NCBI GenBank assembly: GCA_029194725.1
Contig: JARFXQ010000023.1
Location: 1-37,499 of the forward strand
Reading direction: 5' to 3'
From: Nitrospira sp.
GTDB lineage: Bacteria; Nitrospirota; Nitrospiria; Nitrospirales; Nitrospiraceae
DNA: 37,499 nt
In this document: positions 8,013 through 17,932 of the stretch, piece after piece
How the letters are laid out: each line of letters begins with the position of its first letter
How positions within the stretch are numbered: the stretch's first letter is position 1
Program-made: the position numbers and the translations under genes
Notes under the pieces: model-generated
The model's input: the letters and a program-made list of their open reading frames with translations, nothing else
Database searches by the model: none
What the model was told of the DNA's origin: nothing

Positions 8013-9182
8013 ATGACTGGTTTGATTACCCACGGACTGATTTTGCGCGCGGTAGCCGCTGTGCTCAGCTTTACCATCGATGGCTATGTCGCTCATGCAG
8101 GCCATGATGGCCAATCTGCTGCAGCGTTCCATGATCTCTCAGGACAAGGCCACGAAATTCCAGGTCTTGCGTTTCCAGTATTTGTCGATCGAGGGACGAA
8201 AGAGGCGGTTGGCGGGTTTCTCGAACAAACGCAAGCTGATGTAGCTCTCCGGACGGTGATCGATGCGTTCTCCCAATTGAATCAACATCGACAGATCTAT
8301 CCACGGTTTGATGAAGCGGTGAGCAAGGGGATGATCGAGCGCGTGATCATTCAACCGAGCGTCCGCAATCATGAAGAAAAACCCTTCCTATTTCTGGTTG
8401 TTCGGACAGTGGATCCTGGCCGGGTCAGGTTATTGATCAGCGCATCGTCGATGAAGGAGCAGGGGTATCTTGGAGAAGCCGAACGGTTTGCGCCAGCACT
8501 GGCGCGAGAGTTTCAATGGGTAGTCAGTAAAGGGGAGACCGGTCGGAAGCCGAAGCTGGGCTCCATCGAGCGAGACCTTCGGCATACCCCGATCCGAACC
8601 GACAAGGAGATTCGGGCCCTCTCCGGTGAAGAGCGGGTACGGCTGCTCCAGCTGCTCTTTGAGACGTACCTGCGCACTGTCGACGAGCAACAGAGTTTGG
8701 ACGGGCAATCCTACTACGAGATTGGCACCAGCATTTTGGCTCCACCGAGTCAGCCGGACTCTACGACGAAGTATTATGATATTCGGGTTCGAGAAGCCTT
8801 GCAGAAAATCGTGCGGGAACCTGTATTTCTGGAACGTACGCCACTGGCCGTGATGAGCCTCCTGAACGGAAATATCTGGAATGTGACGTTCGTCCAGATC
8901 GACCAGCGAGATTGGGCAAGCCGGACGAGGGTGCAGCCTGCCGACAAGGCGATGAGGGTCGGAGAGGTCGGACGGCTGATTCAACCGGCAGCGATTCTGA
9001 TTAATCTCCATCGAATGGCAGCTCCTGACGATCCATTTTATGCCGATACGAAGGATCTGCCGATGGGCGCATTGTCTAGTGACCAGTTGGCATGGGTCAT
9101 TGCCAAGGAGATCCAGCAGAACATCATCGAGAAATCACAGACGGGTCACGTAGCACAGGATGCGCTCACGGCACCTCAATAG
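8013..9182 (+). CDS. Exported protein of unknown function
   Basis: A 389-residue protein that I do not recognise. The N-terminus is a probable secretion signal (hydrophobic residues about 7-22, ending near VAHAGHDG). The mature part is hydrophilic with alternating helices and strands, no transmembrane segment and no cysteine cluster. Short distinctive stretches include EKPFLFLVVRTVDPGRVRLL and LLFETYLRTVDEQQSL. There is no catalytic signature. The ATG at 8013 follows an AAGGGATCGATCGATC sequence with loose spacing. It lies 139 bases after the last ATP-grasp gene on the same strand; whether it belongs functionally to that island or to the following CorA-like gene is open. Expected location is periplasm or outside. 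Confidence 0.65.
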   Translation: MTGLITHGLILRAVAAVLSFTIDGYVAHAGHDGQSAAAFHDLSGQGHEIPGLAFPVFVDRGTKEAVGGFLEQTQADVALRTVIDAFSQLNQHRQIYPRFDEAVSKGMIERVIIQPSVRNHEEKPFLFLVVRTVDPGRVRLLISASSMKEQGYLGEAERFAPALAREFQWVVSKGETGRKPKLGSIERDLRHTPIRTDKEIRALSGEERVRLLQLLFETYLRTVDEQQSLDGQSYYEIGTSILAPPSQPDSTTKYYDIRVREALQKIVREPVFLERTPLAVMSLLNGNIWNVTFVQIDQRDWASRTRVQPADKAMRVGEVGRLIQPAAILINLHRMAAPDDPFYADTKDLPMGALSSDQLAWVIAKEIQQNIIEKSQTGHVAQDALTAPQ

Positions 9183-9410
9183 TGCCGCACACAGTAATAG
9201 CTTCCTCAGATTCCTCGCTTGTTATCTTGTCGGATGGGTGTTAACTCGTATCGGCTATAGGCCGACAACATTCTTCCTCTTCCAAGTGTCGAGTGTTGTG
9301 ATCAACCTTATGGTATAAGTCATGATCAAACCCTGCCGAGTGGCAGGGGAAGAAGTAGCTATCAAGTGTTTGACGGTGGCGATTCTTCCAACAGTGAAAG
9401 AGGCTTCACC
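9183..9410. other. Spacer with GC-rich hairpin
   Basis: About 230 bases without a gene. A perfect 7-bp hairpin (CCCTGCC, loop GAGT, GGCAGGG) lies at 9331-9348 and a smaller one near 9252-9266 (TCGGC/GCCGA). Neither is followed on the plus strand by a T run, so they are not typical intrinsic terminators. An AAAGAGG ribosome-binding site is at 9397-9403. Confidence 0.4.
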
Positions 9411-11057
9411 GTGTCTGACATGACAAAGATGGTTCGGCACTTTCGGCAAATTCTGCTCTGGCCCATGCAGCTCACGCCCATTCGTGAGGATGCGCTTATT
9501 CAAAAGCACTGGGAGCTCTTGCAGGCCACCAATTCAGGCAATCCATGGCGGGAATTGGTCGATGAGTTTACCGGCGATCCTCGTCAGTTCCAGGAACGAC
9601 ATTACAGCGAGTTCGTGACGTTTCTGCCCTATGTCCAGCGTTTTCTCTATGGTGAAGGGAAGAGGGCCAGCTCGGATGTTCACGAGGCATCTGCGATCCG
9701 TGTTTTTCGCCGCGACGATATCGCCAAGGTGCGGATGGTATTTCCGGGCCCCAATGCGCCACCGGCAACCTTTACCGTGGCGCACGTAGATCTATATTTC
9801 TTCTACGACATCGATGTGGCGATTCTGGTGTTCGAGATCTATGCCGATGAGTTGCCGCTATCGCAGGTGCAGAACTCACTTTTTCGCTTTGGCCGATGCT
9901 ATCCCACCTATTGGGAACCTGACGGACACGGCGGCCACTGTCCGAAGCATGTGGAATGGCTGTCCTCGGAAGGCACGGTGCTTGCCGTATCGGACTATGA
10001 TCACCGTGAGAAATATCTCTCGTTTGTCTGCCGGCATCGGTCGCTCAGTCTTGCCTCGCACTGGGAATTCCTGCTCGAACCGCTGGTGTTGCACCATTCG
10101 GAAAAGGCAGGTCAGATCCGGTACCGACAGATCGAATACCATCTGATGCCGGTGATGGCATATCTTACTCTGGACGATCCGGGGGCATTGACTCGAGGGG
10201 AGTTTGCTCGAGTGGGGTTGGCGGCGGCACCGGGCAGATCCGACACGTTGCCCTTTTCGGAGCGCTATCTCAGTGATTTTGAAGACCGGTATTGCTATGA
10301 CCGGTATTGGAACGGGCAGGGGATGAATCCAGCAGGAACTCGCTTCATGTGTACCGGTCGTGTATTTACGATGGTGGGAGAGGCCGGAGAACCGGCGTTT
10401 GAGGACCGCAAGACCAATTTGGAGCAGTTCCGTCACGAATATTTTCTGATGTTCTTGATACCGCATTTTCACAAAGCCACTCTGTTGATGCTGACCAATC
10501 GTCTGGTGGAGGCGATGAATCAGCTCGATCTCACGAAGCCGGATTCAGTGCGGCAGTTCCGTCAGGTAATTCGCCAAACACTCGGTATTTTTCTGCGCTT
10601 CACCCATCGCTACTGGTCCCATCAGATCTCGGATCATGGACAGGTGAAGGAACTCTATCGGATGGTCAGCGAGCATTTGGGTACCGGTCGACTCTACAAC
10701 GAGCTTCGATCGGAATTGGAGGATATGAGTCAATACCTCGACAGCGATGCATTACGTCGACAAGGTGAAACCATGGTCCGGTTGACTGTCGTCGCCACAG
10801 TCGGCTTGATCGGCGTGGCGACGACCGGTGTGCTCGGCATGAATCTGTTCGCGCTGGGGGAAGAGCCGATGATGATGAGGATCGTCTATTTCCTGCTGGT
10901 CCTGATTCCCGTCGTCGCCGTGACGCTCTATACGGTGTTGAAGGCCAGACGTCTGTCGGATTTCCTGGAGGCACTTGCCGAGGAGCATCGGTCACCCAAA
11001 GAAAAGCTGGCGGCGCTCCTGGCCGTATGGAAGACCAAACACGGACGGGATTCCTGA
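9411..11057 (+). CDS. Large CorA-like membrane protein with GMN motif
   Basis: A 548-residue protein starting at GTG 9411, chosen because AAAGAGG lies seven bases upstream; the frame is open back to 9366. The C-terminal ~95 residues have the CorA magnesium-channel layout: a hydrophobic helix (about 459-475) ending in GVLGMNL, a short EEP loop, a second hydrophobic helix (about 490-510) and a basic tail. GMN is the selectivity signature of CorA-type divalent-cation channels. The N-terminal ~450 residues are much longer than the CorA cytoplasmic domain (whole CorA is about 316 residues) and I do not recognise them; they include HGGHCPKHVEW and DRYCYDRYWNGQGMNP blocks. A divalent-cation channel is possible, but a GMN-bearing relative with another role is also possible. 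Confidence 0.6.
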   Translation: MSDMTKMVRHFRQILLWPMQLTPIREDALIQKHWELLQATNSGNPWRELVDEFTGDPRQFQERHYSEFVTFLPYVQRFLYGEGKRASSDVHEASAIRVFRRDDIAKVRMVFPGPNAPPATFTVAHVDLYFFYDIDVAILVFEIYADELPLSQVQNSLFRFGRCYPTYWEPDGHGGHCPKHVEWLSSEGTVLAVSDYDHREKYLSFVCRHRSLSLASHWEFLLEPLVLHHSEKAGQIRYRQIEYHLMPVMAYLTLDDPGALTRGEFARVGLAAAPGRSDTLPFSERYLSDFEDRYCYDRYWNGQGMNPAGTRFMCTGRVFTMVGEAGEPAFEDRKTNLEQFRHEYFLMFLIPHFHKATLLMLTNRLVEAMNQLDLTKPDSVRQFRQVIRQTLGIFLRFTHRYWSHQISDHGQVKELYRMVSEHLGTGRLYNELRSELEDMSQYLDSDALRRQGETMVRLTVVATVGLIGVATTGVLGMNLFALGEEPMMMRIVYFLLVLIPVVAVTLYTVLKARRLSDFLEALAEEHRSPKEKLAALLAVWKTKHGRDS

Positions 11058-11230
11058 CCGTGCTCAACCAGGCCGAATTCGAAGGAGCGCGATCAAGTTG
11101 CGCCAGTCTTTCCACCCATTCATCGGATACGGTATCTGGTCGCCCTACAAAGCCAGGCGTCAGCCGCCTGTAGCAGAGGTTGATCACGAATGGATCCCAG
11201 AGCCTCCTAACTCGTTCTGGCTCCGGTCGC

Positions 11231-11260
11231 TTGACAGGTTTCGGGTATTTTCAGTAGGAT
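11231..11260 (+). promoter_or_regulatory. Probable sigma-70 promoter of the pyr operon
   Basis: TTGACA at 11231-11236 is followed after 18 bases by TAGGAT at 11255-11260. Transcription would begin near 11267, just upstream of the PyrR-binding hairpin, which is the arrangement expected for a regulated leader. Confidence 0.65.
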
Positions 11261-11274
11261 GTCAAAACCTTTAA

Positions 11275-11296
11275 TGCTCATCCAGTGAGGTGAGCA
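11275..11296 (+). promoter_or_regulatory. PyrR-binding hairpin (anti-antiterminator)
   Basis: A perfect 6-bp stem TGCTCA/TGAGCA (11275-11280 and 11291-11296) closes a 10-base loop TCCAGTGAGG. Across CATCCAGTGAGGTG the sequence matches 12 of 14 positions of the PyrR binding-loop consensus as I recall it from Bacillus (ARUCCNGNGAGGYU). Binding of UMP/UTP-loaded PyrR should stabilise this hairpin and so block the overlapping antiterminator. Confidence 0.8.
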
Positions 11297-11307
11297 AGGA
11301 GCCAATC

Positions 11308-11987
<680 letters not shown>

Positions 11988-12000
11988 AGCGGAGGATTCC

Positions 12001-12921
12001 ATGAGTCTCAAGCGAAAAGATCTGCTGAGTCTCGCTCCGTTGTCTGTGGATGAGGTCATGCTTATCCTGGACACGGCAGATTCCTTCAAGGAAGTGACCG
12101 GGCGTGAAATTAAAAAAGTGCCGGCTCTTCGAGGCAAGACCGTCGTCAATCTCTTCTTTGAGCCGAGCACCAGAACCCGCACGTCCTTTGAGCTGGCGGC
12201 CAAGCGTCTGAGCGCCGATGTGATCAACTTTTCTCCCTCCTCCAGCAGCGTGGTGAAGGGAGAGACACTGCTCGACACGGCTCGGAATATTGAAGCGATG
12301 CAGGCCGACATCATCGTTCTCCGCCACTCTTCTGCAGGGGCTGCTGAAACGCTGGCGAACGGCGTCAAGTCGTCCGTCATCAATGCCGGCGATGGATGGC
12401 ATGAACACCCGACACAAGCGTTGCTCGACCTCTACACGATCCGGCAACGCGGAATGGATTTTCGTGGATTACGCGTGGCGATCATCGGCGACGTGTCGCA
12501 CAGCCGCGTGGCGCGTTCGAATATCTATGCGCTTCTCAAGCTTGGTGCCGAGGTGCGTCTGGTGGGACCCCCGACGATGATGCCGCGTGGGGTGGAGAGG
12601 CTTGGCGCAAAGGTCTATTACGACATGGATGAAGGACTGCGCGACGTCCATGTCATTATGATGCTTCGGCTGCAGCTCGAGCGGCAGGGACGGGCGCAAT
12701 TCCCCACGATTCGAGAGTACTCGAGGCTCTATGGCTTGACTGCCGAGCGGGTGCGGTTGGCCGACGCCGGCGCAATCGTGATGCATCCAGGACCGATCAA
12801 TCGAGGAGTGGAAATCGCCCCGGATGTCGCCGATAGCTTGTCCTCGGTAATTCTCGATCAAGTGGCGAACGGCGTGGCGGTGCGTATGGGGATCCTGTAC
12901 CTCATGTCCGGAGCGAATTAG
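12001..12921 (+). CDS. pyrB: Aspartate carbamoyltransferase, catalytic chain
   Basis: A 306-residue cytoplasmic enzyme catalysing carbamoyl phosphate plus aspartate to N-carbamoylaspartate, the committed step of pyrimidine synthesis. The carbamoyl-phosphate loop [12 protein letters not shown] (about 52-63), the [14 protein letters not shown] loop, [23 protein letters not shown], the MLRLQLERQ segment and [11 protein letters not shown] are all intact. Length is typical of the stand-alone catalytic chain; no pyrI regulatory-chain gene is in the window, so control probably rests on the PyrR attenuator. GGAGG precedes the ATG and the gene is 13 bases after pyrR. The next gene, pyrC, starts 34 bases later, as in many PyrR-controlled operons. 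Confidence 0.97.
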   Translation: MSLKRKDLLSLAPLSVDEVMLILDTADSFKEVTGREIKKVPALRGKTVVNLFFEPSTRTRTSFELAAKRLSADVINFSPSSSSVVKGETLLDTARNIEAMQADIIVLRHSSAGAAETLANGVKSSVINAGDGWHEHPTQALLDLYTIRQRGMDFRGLRVAIIGDVSHSRVARSNIYALLKLGAEVRLVGPPTMMPRGVERLGAKVYYDMDEGLRDVHVIMMLRLQLERQGRAQFPTIREYSRLYGLTAERVRLADAGAIVMHPGPINRGVEIAPDVADSLSSVILDQVANGVAVRMGILYLMSGAN

Positions 12922-12955
12922 CGGATGCCGATGATCCGCGAGAGAGGAGCGTTAC

Positions 12956-14242
12956 GTGTCGATCTTGATCAAGGGCGGCCGTGTCATCGATCCAGGCCGG
13001 TTTGTTGGAACGGCCGATGTGCTGATTGAAAATGGCACGATTGCCGCTGTGGGGCCGAATCTTTCCACATCGGCCGTCGGCAGGACCATTCAAGCCAAGG
13101 GGAAGCTTGTGCTGCCCGGGTTCGTGGATTTGCACGTTCATTTTCGGGAGCCGGGGTTCGAGTACAAAGAAACCATTCAGAGCGGCAGTGCCGCGGCCGT
13201 TGCGGGCGGATTTACGACGGTCTGCTGCATGCCCAATACGAACCCGGTGAACGATAATCAAGCCGTTACCGAGTTCATATTGGAACGGGCGCGGTTGGCC
13301 GGATTCGCGAATGTGCTGCCGGTCGGCGCCATCACGAAAGGATCGGAAGGGAAGGAACTGGCGGAGATCGGCGACCTACGGCGGTCCGGCTGTGTCGCCA
13401 TCTCGGACGACGGTAAGCCTGTGATGAACAGCCTGGTGATGCGGCGAGCGATGGAATATGCCTTGGCATTCGATCTGACGGTCGTCGACCATTGCGAAGA
13501 CCTGCATCTGGCGGAAGGCGGCTGTATGAATGAGGGATTGGTCTCGACCGAGCTGGGATTGCCCGGCATCCCGGCTGCGGCGGAGGATGTGATGGTGGCG
13601 CGCAATCTCTCCCTTTCGGAGCTGACGGGAGCCCGGCTTCATCTTGCGCACATCAGTACAGCCGGGTCGGTCAGAATGGTGCGGGAGGCGAAAGCCCGCG
13701 GGATCCACGTGACGGCGGAAGCATGTCCTCACCACTTCCTGCTGACCGAGGAACTGGTGCGTGGCTACAATACCCACGCGAAGATGAATCCCCCCTTGCG
13801 CACCTGGGCGGATGTCCAGGCGATCAAGGAAGGATTGCGGGACGGCACGATTGATGTGATTGCGACCGACCATGCGCCTCATGCCACACAAGAGAAACAG
13901 CAGGATTTCACCGAGGCCCCGTTCGGAATCGTCGGACTTGAGACGGCGCTGCCTCTGACGTTGGGGTTGGTGGAGGAAGAGGTTCTGTCGCTGGAACAAG
14001 CGGTCCAGAAACTGACCTCGGCTCCGGCTGCGGCGTTCGGGCTCAAAAAAGGAACTCTGGCGGTCGGTGCCGATGCCGATGTCGTCATCGTGGATCAGCA
14101 AGAGCAGTGGGAAGTCGATCCGTCCAAGTTCCGATCCAAAAGCCGCAATACGCCCTTTGCGGGGTGGAAGGTGAAAGGTCGAGTGAATACAACCATTGTG
14201 GGCGGCAAGGTGGTGTTCGAAACCGGTTCGGTGGAGCGGTAG
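12956..14242 (+). CDS. pyrC: Dihydroorotase
   Basis: A 428-residue zinc amidohydrolase converting N-carbamoylaspartate to dihydroorotate. The metal-binding signature VDLHVHFREPG (around residue 60), the TTVCCMPNT segment, the HLAHIST block (zinc-ligand His), KMNPPLRT and ATDHAPH (catalytic Asp and following His) are all present, which indicates an active enzyme rather than the inactive PyrC-like chain found in some pyrB complexes. Start is GTG 12956 after GAGAGGAG. It belongs to the longer (type I) dihydroorotase group found in Gram-positives and many deep-branching bacteria rather than the E. coli type. It ends four bases before the next small membrane-protein gene. Confidence 0.97.
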   Translation: MSILIKGGRVIDPGRFVGTADVLIENGTIAAVGPNLSTSAVGRTIQAKGKLVLPGFVDLHVHFREPGFEYKETIQSGSAAAVAGGFTTVCCMPNTNPVNDNQAVTEFILERARLAGFANVLPVGAITKGSEGKELAEIGDLRRSGCVAISDDGKPVMNSLVMRRAMEYALAFDLTVVDHCEDLHLAEGGCMNEGLVSTELGLPGIPAAAEDVMVARNLSLSELTGARLHLAHISTAGSVRMVREAKARGIHVTAEACPHHFLLTEELVRGYNTHAKMNPPLRTWADVQAIKEGLRDGTIDVIATDHAPHATQEKQQDFTEAPFGIVGLETALPLTLGLVEEEVLSLEQAVQKLTSAPAAAFGLKKGTLAVGADADVVIVDQQEQWEVDPSKFRSKSRNTPFAGWKVKGRVNTTIVGGKVVFETGSVER

Positions 14243-14246
14243 CGCT

Positions 14247-14765
14247 GTGCGACGACTGTCCCGCTGGGGGATGGTTGGGTGTCTTACGCTTGAGTGGGTT
14301 GCGCTCGCCGTCTGGATCGGAGGCATGGTCGTGCTGAGCGGAGCAGTGATCCCGGCCGTGTTCAATACATTCGGAGGACAGGATTCCGGAGGCATGTTCT
14401 TGACCCGAGCGTTCGAAGGCTATCATCGTTTGGTCATCGGTGCCGGTGCCATCCTTTGTGCTACAGTCTGCTATCGCAGGTGGAGCGGGGATCCGATCCT
14501 TGACGTCGGTAGGAGTGAGATGGTCGTGCTTGCACTCATGGTAGCGATCGCCGGGCTTATCATTGTGGTTCTGCATCCAAACGCCGCTGCTCTTCAAGCC
14601 CAGGCGTTCGCAACGAAGGATGAGGCAGTCAAGAAGGAAGCTTTGGAAGCATTGTTTCGCGTGCTCATGCCGATTCGATCGCTGTATATGCTCAACCTTC
14701 TATTAGGTCTCGTACTGATCGGCATCAAGGTGAACCGGTCGCTCCCTCTGGGTGGAAGACTGTGA
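14247..14765 (+). CDS. DUF4149-like integral membrane protein
   Basis: A 172-residue protein with about four hydrophobic helices: near residues 9-35 ([20 protein letters not shown]), 54-70, 88-112 ([19 protein letters not shown]) and 145-165. The first helix with its GGMV-type centre and the HPNAAAL boundary resemble DUF4149/TMEM205-like membrane proteins, whose function is not known. Start GTG 14247 follows GGAG by ten bases; ATG 14271 is an alternative. It sits between pyrC and carA and its stop overlaps the carA GTG by four bases, so it is translationally coupled to carA. This position inside a biosynthetic operon is conserved enough in style to suggest co-regulation, but not a role in pyrimidine synthesis. 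Confidence 0.75.
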   Translation: MRRLSRWGMVGCLTLEWVALAVWIGGMVVLSGAVIPAVFNTFGGQDSGGMFLTRAFEGYHRLVIGAGAILCATVCYRRWSGDPILDVGRSEMVVLALMVAIAGLIIVVLHPNAAALQAQAFATKDEAVKKEALEALFRVLMPIRSLYMLNLLLGLVLIGIKVNRSLPLGGRL

Positions 14766-15934
14766 AAAAAGCGATATTGGCACTGGCCGATGGAAAGGTT
14801 TTTGAGGGTCGTGCTCTCGGCCATGAGGGTGAAACGGTCGGTGAAGTCGTGTTCAACACGGCCATGACCGGTTATCAGGAGGTACTGACCGATCCGTCGT
14901 ACAAAGGACAGATCATCACGATGACCTGTCCCCATATCGGCAACTACGGGATCACACCTGAAGATGCGGAATCTCGTCGCGCTTGGGCAGAAGGGTTCGT
15001 CGTCATGGAAGCCAGCCGTCTTGTCAGCAACTGGCGGAGCCGGCAGACCCTTCAGGAATCATTGACAGAGGCCAAGATCGTCGCGATCGAGGGAATCGAT
15101 ACAAGAAGCTTGACAAGGCACCTTCGCGAGTATGGATCACAGCAGGGAATCATCAGCCACCTCGATCTTGATCATGAGCGAGTGGCCAAGCGAGCCAGGC
15201 AAGCTCCCAGCATCATCGGTCAAGATTTAGTTGCCGAGGTCACCTGCGCAAGCCGGTTTGACTGGACGGCAGGGACGGGCGATTGGGCGCCGTCGGCGAA
15301 CAGCAGGAAACGTGGAACGTCCAAGCGCTGGCGAGTGGTGGCCTATGATTTCGGCGTCAAACACAATATCCTGAGACGATTGGTGGATGTCGGCTGTCAA
15401 GTCACGGTGGTGCCTGCGGCAACCTCGGCAGCCGAAGTCGAAGCGCTCAAACCTGACGGCATTTTCCTCTCGAACGGTCCAGGCGATCCGGAGGGCCTTC
15501 CCTACGCCGCAAAGGCCATGGAACAACTGATCGGACGCTATCCGATCTTCGGTATTTGTTTGGGCCATCAGATCCTCGGCTTGGCCTTCGGCCTCAAGAC
15601 GTATAAGCTGAAATTCGGTCACCATGGGGCGAACCATCCCGTGATGGATCTTCGGACGAGAAAAGTCGAAATTACGTCGCAGAACCACAATTTCGCCGTG
15701 CAGGGCTCCGCGTCACTCCATGGTGTACCGGAGTTGCCGCCCGTGATCGACACTCGCTATGGAAAACTGTCGCTCACCCATGTCAGTTTGAACGATTACT
15801 CGATCGAGGGGATGGCCTGTCTGGACCATCCGGTCTTCTCGGTTCAGTATCACCCGGAAGCGGCACCTGGCCCTCATGATGCCGCCTATTTGTTCGATGA
15901 ATTCATGCAACTTATGGAGAAATATCATGCGTAA
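14762..15934 (+). CDS. carA: Carbamoyl-phosphate synthase, small (glutaminase) subunit
   Basis: A 390-residue glutamine amidotransferase chain that releases ammonia from glutamine and channels it to CarB. The N-terminal CPSase small-chain domain ([32 protein letters not shown]) is followed by a class I glutaminase domain: [11 protein letters not shown], the nucleophile elbow [11 protein letters not shown] with Cys near residue 266, and the His/Glu pair in [10 protein letters not shown]. Length is normal. GTG start overlaps the upstream stop (GTGA). It is separated from its partner carB by two protease genes, although all are on the same strand with short gaps, so the subunits are probably still made from one transcript. 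Confidence 0.97.
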   Translation: MKKAILALADGKVFEGRALGHEGETVGEVVFNTAMTGYQEVLTDPSYKGQIITMTCPHIGNYGITPEDAESRRAWAEGFVVMEASRLVSNWRSRQTLQESLTEAKIVAIEGIDTRSLTRHLREYGSQQGIISHLDLDHERVAKRARQAPSIIGQDLVAEVTCASRFDWTAGTGDWAPSANSRKRGTSKRWRVVAYDFGVKHNILRRLVDVGCQVTVVPAATSAAEVEALKPDGIFLSNGPGDPEGLPYAAKAMEQLIGRYPIFGICLGHQILGLAFGLKTYKLKFGHHGANHPVMDLRTRKVEITSQNHNFAVQGSASLHGVPELPPVIDTRYGKLSLTHVSLNDYSIEGMACLDHPVFSVQYHPEAAPGPHDAAYLFDEFMQLMEKYHA

Positions 15935-16877
15935 TCGCCTCGTCATGGGCGTGATCGGATTGTTGCTGTCGGGCTGCACGTTCAATTTCCCCCTGTTCCC
16001 TGGCCCAGGGCCTTTGCAAGAGACTCAGGTCGACGGGACCGGCAAAGCAAAAGTGCTGTTGATCGAAATTTCCGGAGTGATCAGTTCCCAAGATAATGAG
16101 GGATTTCGGGCGACTCCCAGTATGATTGCGAGTGTGAAGGAGCAACTGACTCGGGCGGCTAAGGATGAGAAAGTCAAAGCCGTTGTGCTTCGTATCAATA
16201 CGCCTGGAGGAACGGTGACCGCATCGGATATTATTTATCACGAGCTGAAAACGTTCAAGGCCAGTCGCAAGATCCCCATTATTGCCTCCATCATGGATCT
16301 GGGTACATCAGGAGGCTACTATATCGCTGCGGCGGCGGACCAGGTACTGGCGCATCCTTCGTCCGTCACCGGCAGCATCGGCGTGATCATGCTCACCGTC
16401 AATGCGCGAGGGCTTTTGGAGAAGGTGGGGGTGGAGGCTACGGCGGTCACATCGGGCCCTCGCAAGGATATGGGTTCGCCCTTTCGAACCATGACGATCG
16501 AAGAACGGGCTATCTTCCAAGGGTTGATCGATTCGTTTTATCAGCGTTTTTTGAACATTGTGCAAGAGGGCCGCGCCAATTTACAGATGGAGCAGATCAA
16601 ACGGTTGGCTGATGGACGAATCTATACCGGCGAACAGGCCAAAGCGGCTGGTTTGGTCGATGAGATCGGGTATCTCGAAGACGCGATCGCAGTGGCCAAG
16701 AAAAAAGCCGGCCTGACGGACGCTCGAGTCGTGACGTACAAACGACCGGGTGAATACTCCAACAACGTGTATTCCAGGGTATTGGCGCCCAGTGGGCTTG
16801 CCAGCCTCGCCGATCTTGACCTCATGTCATTTGTCCGAGGAGGAACCCCTCAATTCATGTATTTGTGGATGCCGTAG
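15927..16877 (+). CDS. sppA: Signal peptide peptidase SppA (36-kDa type), lipoprotein
   Basis: A 316-residue membrane-associated serine protease of the S49 family that degrades cleaved signal peptides. ATG 15927 lies inside the end of carA (8-base overlap) with GGAG eight bases upstream. The N-terminus is a lipoprotein signal ([17 protein letters not shown], Cys17). Catalytic residues of the short SppA type are visible: Ser near 128 in LGTSGGYY and the general-base Lys near 180 in [12 protein letters not shown], with RINTPGGTV forming the oxyanion region and TGSIGVI after the serine. Length matches the single-domain bacterial form rather than the double-length E. coli enzyme. Its placement between carA and carB is unusual. 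Confidence 0.93.
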   Translation: MRNRLVMGVIGLLLSGCTFNFPLFPGPGPLQETQVDGTGKAKVLLIEISGVISSQDNEGFRATPSMIASVKEQLTRAAKDEKVKAVVLRINTPGGTVTASDIIYHELKTFKASRKIPIIASIMDLGTSGGYYIAAAADQVLAHPSSVTGSIGVIMLTVNARGLLEKVGVEATAVTSGPRKDMGSPFRTMTIEERAIFQGLIDSFYQRFLNIVQEGRANLQMEQIKRLADGRIYTGEQAKAAGLVDEIGYLEDAIAVAKKKAGLTDARVVTYKRPGEYSNNVYSRVLAPSGLASLADLDLMSFVRGGTPQFMYLWMP

Positions 16878-16957
16878 TGAAGTGCCGATCGCGTGACTGA
16901 TGATATGATGACTGACAGTATTATGCGTGATGCTCGGCTTTAACCTAGAGACCCAGG

Positions 16958-17914
16958 ATGACACGGCCGCCAGATCAGGAGATCGGCAGACTGTTCTCAA
17001 AACCCATTGATCGTCGGGCCTTGCTTCGACATGGGGCTCGAGAACTGCTTAGGTTGGCTTGCGGTGTGGGTCTGGGAGCGGGTGGCGTGGTTTCAACCCT
17101 AGCGGGATGCGTTCGCGCACCGGGAACGGCGCGAGATCAATTCATCTATATATCTGAGGAGAAAGAAATCGCGATGGGCATCAGCGCCTATCATGAATTG
17201 CTGCGCCAGGCTCCACTGAGTGATGACGTCGAGGTGAACGGGATGGTCAACCGTGTCGGTCAGCGTATTGCGGCGGTTGCCAACAAACCTGACTATCAGT
17301 GGGAGTTTGCCATCATAAGGGACGACCGCATGATCAATGCCTTCGCATTACCAGGCGGCAAGGTGGCTGTCTTCACAGGAATCTTGAAAATTACGAAGAA
17401 CGAAGATGGGTTAGCGACCGTTATTGGTCATGAGGTCGCACATGCGCTCCAACGCCACGGAGCGGAGCGATATAGTCGGAGCATCCTTGAAACGATTGGC
17501 CAAGTCGGTGCGCTGGCGGCTGGAGCTGCTGTCGGGCGTCCTGATGCGGCGATGGCCGCAATGAGCGCCTACGGAGTCGGAGTCTCCTTGCCCTTCGGAC
17601 GGAGGCAAGAGTCCGAAGCGGATTACATCGGACTCAGACTGATGGCGCAGGCAGGCTATGATCCTCGGGAAGCAGTTCCCTTTTGGGAACGGATGAGCGG
17701 GTGCCCTAGGCAGATGATCGACAAGGTCTGTTTTCGATCGCAGCATAATATCCCCGAGTTTCTCTCCACGCATCCCTCCGATCTGTCGCGTATCAACCAA
17801 ATTGAAGCCTGGATACCTGAGGCCTTGAAGTACTATCATGCGACGCGGAGGGACGAAGAACCTGCGGCGCCTCACTATCAAGCCCCGATCGGACCCATGC
17901 TCCCAGCCAGCTGA
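16958..17914 (+). CDS. M48-family zinc metalloprotease, probable Tat/lipoprotein signal
   Basis: A 318-residue peptidase. The zinc motif HEVAHALQRH gives ligands His158 and His162 with catalytic Glu159; the third ligand is the first Glu of the downstream ESEADYIGL motif. The N-terminus combines a twin-arginine-like DRRALLRHG (Arg19-Arg20) with a hydrophobic stretch and an LAGC lipobox (Cys51), suggesting a folded, lipid-anchored periplasmic enzyme of the BepA/LoiP type, which handle misfolded outer-membrane proteins. No transmembrane helices of the HtpX kind are present. Only short sequence follows the catalytic domain, so the long TPR tail of BepA is absent. It begins 80 bases after sppA and ends 18 bases before carB. 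Confidence 0.88.
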   Translation: MTRPPDQEIGRLFSKPIDRRALLRHGARELLRLACGVGLGAGGVVSTLAGCVRAPGTARDQFIYISEEKEIAMGISAYHELLRQAPLSDDVEVNGMVNRVGQRIAAVANKPDYQWEFAIIRDDRMINAFALPGGKVAVFTGILKITKNEDGLATVIGHEVAHALQRHGAERYSRSILETIGQVGALAAGAAVGRPDAAMAAMSAYGVGVSLPFGRRQESEADYIGLRLMAQAGYDPREAVPFWERMSGCPRQMIDKVCFRSQHNIPEFLSTHPSDLSRINQIEAWIPEALKYYHATRRDEEPAAPHYQAPIGPMLPAS

Positions 17915-17932
17915 TCCAGCCCAATAGGCACG

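Noticed and set aside
9331..9348. Perfect 7-bp GC hairpin as a terminator after the gene at 8013-9182
   Set aside because: No T run follows on the plus strand and it lies almost 150 bases after the stop; on the minus strand only TTT follows.
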